A DNA stretch of 28,275 nucleotides from Ectocarpus siliculosus (taxonomy: Eukaryota; Sar; Phaeophyceae; Ectocarpales; Ectocarpaceae), in NCBI GenBank assembly GCA_000310025.1, contig FN648564.1, forward strand, positions 323,884 through 352,158, read 5' to 3'. The notes beneath the pieces were generated by a model, which saw only the letters and a program-made list of their open reading frames with translations, was not told the origin of the DNA and searched no databases. The position numbers were made by a program, and so were the translations under genes. Positions 20,101-28,275 of this stretch are shown here, in pieces (within the stretch, counting starts at the first letter, position 1; the number at the start of each line of letters is the position of its first letter).

Positions 20101-23100
20101 TTGTAATATGGCGTCTCTCTGTTGTTCTGGCCTATTCAAAACGAAGCGTTGGTGTTGCGAAAAATGCTTGACCATACGTAGATGATTTTACTAAATCACC
20201 TTCTTGACCGACGCAACCGCGGCTGCGGCGGCCGCAGCCATGGGATCTTCGTTCCCCTCGTTGGCAGCAACGTAGGAAGCTCTTCTACCCTGCGACGTCC
20301 GCCGCTCCTGTCGTTCGGCGCACATATATCCATCAACATCCAACAAGAGAAGCGGAGCATCACGTTGCTGCCCGGCCCAAGCACGGAGGGAGTTAAAGCG
20401 TATGTGACGAATTTTCATCGGAAAGTGTGTCGTTTTTTCCAACCTCAAAATTCTTGTTCGAACTACACTGATGATTTGTTGCGAAAGGCCATGGCACCTC
20501 TAAGAGCCCTAGGACCGCACACATACCCCAGAAACGTTAGGAGCACGCGCTGGACGAGATCTATGCACGGGACAAGCGCTGCGTTTTGGTCGCCAAATCT
20601 CCGTACCCATGGTGGAAGAGAACGTGGAAAGATTTGAGTGGTTCCCCGGCGCAACTCTGCCGGGGTGCCAGCTTACACGCCGTGACGGAAGCAGTTACTC
20701 CCCACTCACAGTCACCGCAATGCGAGGTCAATGGTCAAACGACGACGGCATGCACGACTAATGAGTACCCCCCCCCACACACATTCCCCACAACAGCGCA
20801 GGCAACATCCTGAGTACAGCTTTACGTAGGGTTCTCGTGGCGCGACAATTGATACACGAGGTTCGTGACTGTTTTGAAGGGGGGGGCGGCGATGTCTCAA
20901 TAGCTATCTCCATTGAAATACTGACCGTGCTCGGGGTGTACGAAAAGAAAAACAGTGATAATGCTTGCATGCTATGATGCGAGAAAGACCAGAACCTCCC
21001 CTCTTTCAGCGTTGACGACATTCACGAACGTGGTTGCACAGTACAAAACGAGTAACTTACTCGACGATGACGACAGCAGTTCTCCGGCAAATAATTGTCG
21101 TACGCAACTGCTTACATATCTCGATAAGCGCTGCCCCGAAACACACGGACAGCGAAACACCACGCTTTTGCCCGAAGACCGGGCTGCCGATGAAGCAAAT
21201 ATGTAAGAACAACCCCCACGTCATCCTTACAACTACAGCGTTCTAGGCGTTACCTTCTCTCTATCTTTGCTTGTTAAGAAAACAACACGACCAAAGCCTT
21301 TCGTAATAAGGTATACTCCTCAACAATATTTCTTACGCAACAAAACGAAACAGGGAAGTGCGCAGCATGTAGCTTGCCGACCTACTGCTGTACTTGTCGG
21401 GGGGCTAACGCCCAGGGCGCGATCGTTTAGAACGCCTTTTTGTTCGTGCATTGTATTTCACGCTTTACGCACCCTCGTGTACACTCGTCGCATCCTGCCA
21501 TGGCGTACGTGCCCAGCTACAGAAATAGCCTCTCTCCTGCTTATCGTTTTTGTTTTCGTGCTCACCCCTGTAAATATAGTGACTAAATGTGCGGCCCCAG
21601 CGGCTCGTGCATCTGACTCTATTGGAGGTGAAAGCCCCCTGCTATCGTACTCGACACTTATATATATCGAATGGATGCTTGTCCTAAAATACTTCCCCTT
21701 GCGAACCGGCTTAGGGTACCTGAAGACACACTAACTAACCCTTGCTCAGATGATCGCTAAAGGAAGTGGATAAACGGCTGGATTGCACGGCGGCGGCAGC
21801 GGTGGCAGCGTCGATAGGGGCACCGCCCAACGCGAAGACCCCTGCCTCCGCTACTTCGGTCGTTACAGTACACATTTCCACAAGAATGTCACAAGCAAAG
21901 CCGTTCCCACGACGTGTAATGGACTTATCTGGACCCTCAAATCGTAGCACAGCGAACATCACTCCGTTCCACCGTTAGACTTGACCTACACCGTCCAAAC
22001 GCTTGCCCGAAACACATACCAGGTACGCGGCAGTATCCTTCACAGAAAGGCGCAAACGCACCTGCAACAGCGATACCCGCAGCGCGCGAGACGCCCTTCG
22101 GTTGAGATGCTGCGAACCCCTGCGACCGCCACCATCACCTTCCCCTTCCTCGCTCCCCTGATCACCGCCGTCGACGGAACCGCGCCGGGCGGAAGAACGT
22201 CTGCGCGTTGTTGCGGTGCTGTTTCCATCACCGACGCCCCCGGCTATAAACGGCTTTGGCGGCTCTTCTCCTGCCTTTAGTCGTTGCTGGTTGCGTTGTT
22301 GGGCGCACATTTGTGATGTACATCAAGGGACGTTGTACGTTGTGCATTGTGCGTACCAAATATTAAGCAGTAGGATATCTTTCTTGTGTGGTAGAGGGAG
22401 ATTTGGCACAAAGCCAGCATCCATACAATCGCTTCGCACCGATGTGGGTGCCCTCTCCATCAAAGGTTAAGGGTCCAGGCCACACCGGGCGTACAACTCA
22501 CATTTCGCCTCCTACCCCCAGTCTACGAAAAACGTTTGCGCTTTCTTCATGTCCTGCCTCCGACTATTCACGGCAGTCTTTTGGACTCACAGCTGCTGCC
22601 TTTTCCAACGGCTCCAGCGCTTCTAACTCCGGTCCCCCGACCGTCGGCAGCACCGTCCCCTAGAAGTGTACGGCACGGGAACATGGGACAAGATGAGGAT
22701 TTGACGATGACAAGGATGGTGCGGGCGGAGTTTTGCAACGACAGAGAGCCGAGAAGAAGGTGAACGAGGGAGGCTTAGAACAGACGAGGACGGCAAAAGG
22801 GCGTGCATTGCACGGGGTGAGGGACTGTTTGATGACACAGTACGATTGTGCGGGATGCTCAGCCTGCTCTACTCGAGGCCTGACAAGGCCAGTCGCAGAA
22901 GACCTACGTACATAGGACAAGGAGAAGATGCAGACGAGGTTGTTCGAGGATTAGCGTGCTGTGAGATCATGAAAGAACGCAGGCGACAACTTGTTGGTGG
23001 TTGACTTGTGGACAAACCCCGTTTCAGCGCGTGAAAGGGTATTAAGAGGTCTCCAGGCGCGAGGCGGTGTTCCCACCTTAGGAGCGGAGCACATCTCGAG

Positions 23101-26013
23101 AATCCTCGAGTTGTAGACCATGAACACGATGTACAGCCCATATGCCAACACCATGATCAATGCCTGCAGGAGGCACAGAGACGTTCATGACGCACGCACG
23201 ACGAGAGCCGCGGCAGCAAGGAAACGAGCTGTAAACGTGACGGCGCTTCGATGGAAATAGCAGAGAACAAAGGGCGACGGAGATACTAAATCTCAACAGG
23301 AACAGGAGGAGTATGACCAATGGGCCGGAAGGATATAAAGTTGCATATCCATCCTCATTGATGTGCGGATTGAGGTACCCATTTTTTTTCACCACGTTGT
23401 TGTTGGTGTAACGGTGGCGGTAACCGCGTTGTCAATTTCGTGCATGCACGCAACTCCTCCTTCAAAGGATCCACAAGGCTGGCCGCCCGAAAGGTGCAAC
23501 AACCCCGTCAAGAAAGCAGAAGGTGCTAACCACCTACCTCCCACCACCGAATCTCGCCATCGCTGGCTGCCGCCACCAGCATGAAGATGCTGCAGGTGTA
23601 GAACGACACGTCTCGAGCCACGACACGGTGGTCAATCGTGCCGGAGGTGCCGCTCTTCACGGCGACCGCCGCCGATAGGGCCACGATAACGAGCACGTTG
23701 AACATGGCCGACCTGAGGCGATAAACGACACAAGAAAGGGCCAGGAGAAGCGGTCGGCGGTCGTATGTTGGGGATCTTGATTTGCGTTGTTGTGAGTTTC
23801 GGTGCGGTTCAGCATATCGCATATTCTTCGCTGGGCTTTTTGGACTTGGGTGCGCTGCGTGTGTTGCCTCCGTTCCTTCAACTTGTTGTTAGGTTCGTTT
23901 CTTGTAACGGAGCGGTGATGACTGTGCGTCCGAGGGTGACTGAACGAGAAACAGGTACCAAGCGGAGAGGGGGCTCTGTTGTTCGTGTTGTTACACCGAG
24001 TCGGTGTCTGATGTTTCTCTTTGATATGCAGGCCTGCAATTCTCACGCTCTCCCGGTTTTGCTTTTTTTCGCGTTGTGTTTTAACGGTCTCGTCCACGGC
24101 CTGTCTCCACCGACTCTTCACACTTATCCGCCCAAACCTAAAATGGTGTCGACGTCGTCAGCAATTCGCAGGGATGATACAATCTGCAACCAATACAATT
24201 GTAAGGTGTTCCATGTATCTTTGTAGCTGAGCGACATACAACTACGCACTTGAAGTTCGACCGTACATTTCCCAAAGGAACAGGTTTATTGGATGTAAAT
24301 ATTGTAGCTGCTCGCGATATGTTCGTAATAACAGTACCGTGATTGTACGAGTGATGGCACCCCCCGTGATAGACATTGATAGGTTGATTGATCTATATCC
24401 TAGAGGGCAACACTGCAGAAAAGAGTGGTTTAGGAAAGATCTCGTCGAGAGTTTTCCTCAGACCAATTGGTCGGTTATTGGTTGGTTTTCGCGACCTCTT
24501 GGCTGTGGAGCAATCACGCTGGTCGACCTGATTGTGTAGCGCGGTGCTTTGAGAATGAACTTGCCCTACGATGGTGCCCACGCCGATCGAGTTGGAAGGA
24601 CCGAAGACATCCGCAATTGATGTGAACAACTCCGGAGCCGATGATCCGGCCGCGAGAAACGTTGCCCCCGCCACGTCCGGGGTCAGCCCGAGCACCTGTT
24701 TGTTGTGTTTGTTGATGGCGGTGGAGGTGGCCGAAATGCGTTGGACGAAACGCACAAGGCAACGAAGCAAGAAATAAATGTAAATGTCTTTTCGTGCTTG
24801 GAATACTACTGTATGGCCCCAGCTTGTGTGTGAGTCGGGTGCACTGCTGTGTGTACTCTGATCTCTACATAGATAGGCGAGACCATAATGATATCAGATG
24901 TTCACCTAATATTTCGGCAAGTACTCTAGCGAACCGATGGTACAAAGTGTGTGCGTATCCTCTTATAAAATTGAAGTGAATACACATCTACAAGTAAGTG
25001 AGTATGGGTGACATGATTAGCATCTTCGTAGGCACAATGTGTTCGATCACACCATTTCCCTAATTCCCTGCCTCGGTACAGCAGTGTTCTGCCTGAGGGA
25101 CAACACGCGACTATTTGCTGTAGCACAGGGTACGTGTCCAGATACAACGTCCAGCCATTGTTTTCAAGCATTTGGCATTGCTTTCAAGCACTACTGCTGT
25201 AAGCTACATAAGAGCTCCGTCCACGGGAAACCTCTAACGAGCACGGCACGATATCTCTGCACCTCTTTTCGTGCCAAGCAAGGTGTAGTGCATTGAGTGC
25301 TCCATTTATTACGTGCCTGCAGAAAGAATAGACGTACATACCTCTGAGATTTTCTCCAAGGATGCCTGAAAAAATTCGTCGCAGACTATCGCCAGCCCGT
25401 TGAACGTGAACAATATCGCTACCACGAGCAGCATCACCGTACCCGCACCCCCGCCCGAGAAGGCATTGTCCGCGCATGCCGCGGCTGCTCCCTCCTCTTC
25501 TTCCTCGTCTGCCATTCCCTCTACCGACCCTTGCTGATCTTCGTCGCTGGTGGCAAGAAGCAAACGATTCAAAACGCCACTGCTATGATCGCCGGCGCCG
25601 CCGCCGGCCACGGCGACTGAAACATACCGCTCTCCGATCTTGCTTGCGTGAAGTCCTTCTGCTGCTGCTTTTTTCAACGGCACCCCAGCCATCTCCTTCC
25701 TCTCCCCCGATATTCTAGCTTGGGTTCTCAACGTTGTCGTTCTTGCTTCTATTGTCTCCGTCCGATGCGCCTCTGTTGAGCTTGAAGCCCATACGATGAC
25801 CACCCCTGCCCCGACTACCCCGACCGTATACACAAGTCTCAACAGGCGAATCCTTCGCCGGTAGGCTGTTGTTGCTCTGCCTCCCAGTTTTCGTCTCTGT
25901 GGTGGTCTCGATTCGCAACCGTTCCTCTGCCGACGCCCGCGCCGGCAACCGACAACATCGTCGCCGTGTGTATCTCTGCTGCCATCGAGGTCCCTCCTTG
26001 ATGCCGAGAACAT
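17132..26013 (-). CDS. Na+/Ca2+(-K+) exchanger, NCKX/SLC24 type, twelve exons
   Basis: Predicted to exchange Ca2+ for Na+ (or H+) across a membrane. Exons in transcript order: 26013-25342, 24695-24565, 23712-23538, 23163-23077, 22659-22591, 22286-22062, 20289-20200, 19970-19836, 19416-19234, 18863-18729, 18158-18057, 17305-17132; about 725 residues. The N-terminal half has a first hydrophobic helix ([18 protein letters not shown]), then [17 protein letters not shown]. Alpha repeat 1 is [19 protein letters not shown] (Glu246) with GVGTIVGSAMFN. Alpha repeat 2 is [15 protein letters not shown] (Asp620) with [25 protein letters not shown] and [12 protein letters not shown] precede alpha 2. The loop between halves (about 350-530) is acidic, Ser- and Arg-rich. 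Ten of eleven introns are phase 0; intron 2 has a GC donor. The start is the first in-frame ATG; GTG at 26127 was not used. Loop exons 6 and 8 have the least certain acceptors; exon 8 could begin at 20003. Confidence 0.9.
17547..17564 (+). repeat. 18-base guanine homopolymer in the last exchanger intron
   Basis: An uninterrupted G run on the plus strand lies within intron 17306-18056, so it is a C run on the sense strand of the exchanger transcript. It lies about 240 bases upstream of the final-exon acceptor. Confidence 0.85.
20644..20790 (+). repeat. Dispersed repeat copy 3 with an adjacent hairpin, inside an exchanger intron
   Basis: A perfect 7-bp inverted repeat, CCCCGGC (20644-20650) and GCCGGGG (20659-20665), is followed at 20701-20790 by GCGAGGTCAATGGTC, AAACGACGACGGCATGCACG, ACTAATGAGTA and a C run. 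The last blocks match copies 1 and 2. It lies in intron 20290-22061, antisense to the exchanger. Whether the hairpin belongs to the repeat is unclear because copies 1 and 2 lack it. Confidence 0.65.
24559..24564 (-). other. Non-canonical GC splice donor (GCAAGT) of exchanger intron 2
   Basis: On the minus strand exon 2 ends ATCGTAGG and the intron opens GCAAGT. Exon 3 begins after CTCAG with G-TCG-GCC-ATG. Only this join restores the conserved GTIVGSAMFN motif of alpha repeat 1 in frame. There is no GT within the required phase. Apart from the C, the GCAAGT context is a strong U1 match, as is typical for GC-AG introns. Confidence 0.85.
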
Positions 26014-27174
26014 TGCTAGGAATGATGATCGGATGATCCACGGTCTTCTGAGTGAGAGAGATTGTTGGCGTCGTGTGCCTGTGTGTCGTTCCACTTGCTT
26101 CCCCGCGCGTGCCGCCTGCTGCTTCACCTGCTGCGGCTATTGCTGCGAAGGCACACAAATGACATTCGCCGGGCACGGCGCTGTCAATCACCCATAAGCT
26201 CACGTCCTTGCCTTATAGAGGCGGAGGGCATTATTGGTCGTGTTTTGTTCGATGGTGTCTGTTCTCGGAGTACTTTTTTTTTTGAAACCGCCACATGTAT
26301 GTCTGAAGAGGCACCGCGCGACGGAAGGATATGATCATGGCGCTGTGAAGAATATATATCTTGTTCAAAATTGATATCTTTCACATTCATCATGCAGGCA
26401 GCCACAAGTGAGGAGGGTAATACGATTTGCTCAACACAGTTAATTAGTCTAAAATTGAACGCTACGAGTTTGCGGTGTGCTGGGCGTCTAATCTGGTGGG
26501 AACCGCGCGGAGTCTACGGTAATTGGTCGTTGAACAGGCGGTTTGTATGCAACAAAATGTTTTTAGTCTCGGATGTACTGTAGTACAGCATATTGAATTG
26601 CTGAGTACAGTACAACATACTGATTGCCACTGCTGTGTAACGCTCGCTAGATGGTGCCGAGTCCTCGTTCCTATTTGTTCGTCTCGTCGAAAGCACATCT
26701 TGCGCCAATGGCCCATGCTGATGATGAACTTCAGTTCAAACCGGGGCAGCGATTTACTTAGTTGATGTGTGGCGACCACCACACACACACACACTGTCTT
26801 TGATCCGAAGGATAGTTTAGCCTCTCCCATGCTGCCCCCTCCAGGTCCCAGTTCATGGCAGATAGAAGTGTTTTGTGTTTTCAACCGCACTAAGACTGAC
26901 GTCTTTTCATTGGTCAGCCGGTTAGCGCGGTCGATGCTAATAACAAAGACACACACACACACACACAACCTTTTGTCTCTCACTTCCAGAAAAAAGCCAT
27001 TTTTATTATTGTGTCGCCGCGCAAAGGCCGGGTCTTGGAGGTGGAACTCTCCCCCTCCCTCCCGGCCCTTAAGCCTACTAAGGAATCCAAACGCTAAGAA
27101 CCAGGCTGACCACATTCCGCTGGTCGCCCAGCTTGGTTGGGCACAAACCTCCCCATCACGAAGTCTTGTTCTTC
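26014..27174. other. 5' flank of the exchanger gene and downstream flank of the recombinase remnant
   Basis: No gene is recognisable here. The exchanger frame stays open from 26013 back to a TAG just upstream of GTG 26127, with no further ATG. Two short CA microsatellites are present, 26780-26794 and 26949-26967. Around 26575-26615 there are small self-complementary motifs (TACTGTAGTACAG, GAGTACAGTACAACATACT). A promoter for the exchanger should lie in this interval, but no element can be pinned down. Confidence 0.55.
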
Positions 27175-28275
27175 TTACTTCTGGATCCGCCCCTCTTCAC
27201 GATTTCTTCCCCATTTCGTCCCTTGCCCCGGTTGTCTCTCAAATACTCCTTCCCCTTCTTCCAACACCGCCGACACCCATGCTGGGTCTTGCATATTCGC
27301 CCTCACGTATGCCATAAATGCGTTCGACGACCACCTCCCTTCCTTCTTTATCACGGCCTCCGGCACCCCTTTCGCGGCCAGCCTCGTCGCCCCACCTATC
27401 CTTACCGAATGTAACGCAAACTCTTCCGGTTTTATCTTCGCCCCTGCCCCTTTCCCTTTCCCTTCCTTCGACCACATCTATCTTTGACACCGCTCTTATC
27501 CCCTTCCTCGGTTGTTCTGTCGCCTTCCCTCTCTGCCATACCTCCCACTTCCCTTTTCTTCTGTGTACCATCAATGGTGCCGTTGCACTTAATCCTTCAC
27601 TTCCATAAATCTTGAATAAATCCAGCATCAATTCCACCGCTCCATTCGCCCTCCCCCTCTCCCTGACTTTCACCGCTCCTTTCCTCCCTTGGTCTCCCTT
27701 CGAGCCTCTCATATGCACTTCTACATATCTTATCTGCCCTTAACCTCTCCGGTCCTTCTAGCTGCTTGTCGCCCTCGAAGAACGCCACGTCCCCTCTGGA
27801 CAGACAGGCAGTACACGCCGTGGATTTTCCCATCCTTTTCCGCAAACAACTCCGACGCTCTCAACATCAGCAGATATGCACTCTTCCCCCTGCACCCCCA
27901 CCGCCAACAATCTGCTGCATTGCACTCAACATTCCCCTTGTCAGAGGTCTCCTCACTCTTGCTTGTGTACCTTTCTCCACGTGCCCTCTCTTAGTACCTT
28001 GCGCTACCCCTTTGATGTACGGGTTACTCAACGGCAAAGACATGTTCTGAAACTGTTGATAAAAATTTACCGCCACGAGCTTCCCCATTGTCGTCGAATC
28101 CCTATTTCCTAGGAACGCACTACAGTAAGCCATGTACTCCGCCAGCTCCTCCACTATCTCCCCTTCCTCCGACCCCTTCGCAATCCATGGGCTCTTCTGC
28201 ACTCCTTCCCTCCACCTTATCCACATGTTCCAAGCCCCGTGTAAAGTTTTTCTAGTCGACGCTGCAACTCTTCCA
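27175..28275 (-). pseudogene. Degenerate tyrosine recombinase (phage-integrase fold), frameshifted and cut by the window edge
   Basis: Reading from the right edge leftwards, family features appear in order but in changing frames. The first segment is an N-terminal helical domain (around TLHGAWNMWIRWRE and EYMAYCSAFLGNRDSTT). It is followed by LRASELFAEKDGKIHG with the first catalytic Arg, RGDVAFFEGDKQLEG, a Lys/Arg-rich middle, and finally FALHSVRIGGATRLAAKGV, KKEGRWSS and AFMAYVRAN. These last give H-x-x-R, the Trp position and the Tyr nucleophile. Frame changes fall near 27875, 27800, 27735 and 27480, so no intact protein is possible. It resembles the recombinases of eukaryotic YR elements (DIRS- or Crypton-like); the exact class and the element borders cannot be told from this fragment. 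Flanking genes show no frameshifts, which argues for real decay over sequencing error. Confidence 0.8.

Noticed and set aside
21735-21962. Possible extra exchanger loop exon encoding an Ala-rich peptide
   Set aside because: The available acceptor (CAG ending at 21842) enters the Ala-rich frame in phase 1, while the neighbouring exons require phase 0. The putative donor GTGCAA is weak.
26014-26127. N-terminal extension of the exchanger to GTG at 26127
   Set aside because: It would need a GTG start and is preceded by an in-frame TAG. The first ATG is at 26013.
26462-27115. 217-codon minus-strand ORF upstream of the exchanger
   Set aside because: It contains two CA microsatellites read as Cys/Val runs and shows no recognisable domain or conserved motif.

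Overview
This is a nuclear window from an intron-rich eukaryote. Introns run from roughly 380 to 1770 bases with GT-AG borders, exons are short, and microsatellites and tandem repeats are common. The gene content (a Golgi-type carbohydrate sulfotransferase, an SLC24-type cation exchanger and a DUF501 protein) together with long introns fits a stramenopile, most likely a brown alga of the Ectocarpus type. The organism call is an inference from architecture. No bacterial-type operon or CRISPR array was seen, and I found no RNA gene by eye.

Layout: (1) 366-8151, plus strand: a nine-exon sulfotransferase gene, rebuilt exon by exon with every phase matching. Its introns carry a 150-bp tandem array, a 160-bp duplication, an interstitial telomeric repeat and a small TA-flanked terminal-inverted-repeat element. 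(2) 8152-12101: no convincing gene; probable 3' flank of gene 1 and the unresolved 5' part of gene 2. (3) 12102-15490, plus strand: a DUF501-family gene of at least five exons with a lysine/arginine-rich C-terminal extension. Its N-terminal exon is uncertain. (4) 15491-17131: convergent 3' flanks with no recognisable gene. (5) 17132-26013, minus strand: a twelve-exon Na+/Ca2+(-K+) exchanger of the NCKX/SLC24 type, about 725 residues, with both alpha repeats intact. (6) 26014-27174: flank with CA microsatellites. (7) 27175-28275, minus strand, running off the window: a broken tyrosine recombinase with four reading-frame breaks.

The genes do not form a pathway. The sulfotransferase presumably modifies sulfated wall polysaccharides in the Golgi, the exchanger moves calcium across a membrane, and the DUF501 protein has no known function. 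The points most worth a second look are: an Asn where NCKX exchangers carry the Asp needed for K+ dependence; a cluster of five R-R-x-S sites in the exchanger loop, encoded by frame-neutral exons; a DUF501 splice donor that overlaps a stop codon, so intron retention would remove a 110-residue basic tail; and an intron tandem array whose units repeat the 3' splice-site context of the next exon. I found no clearly new multi-gene system.
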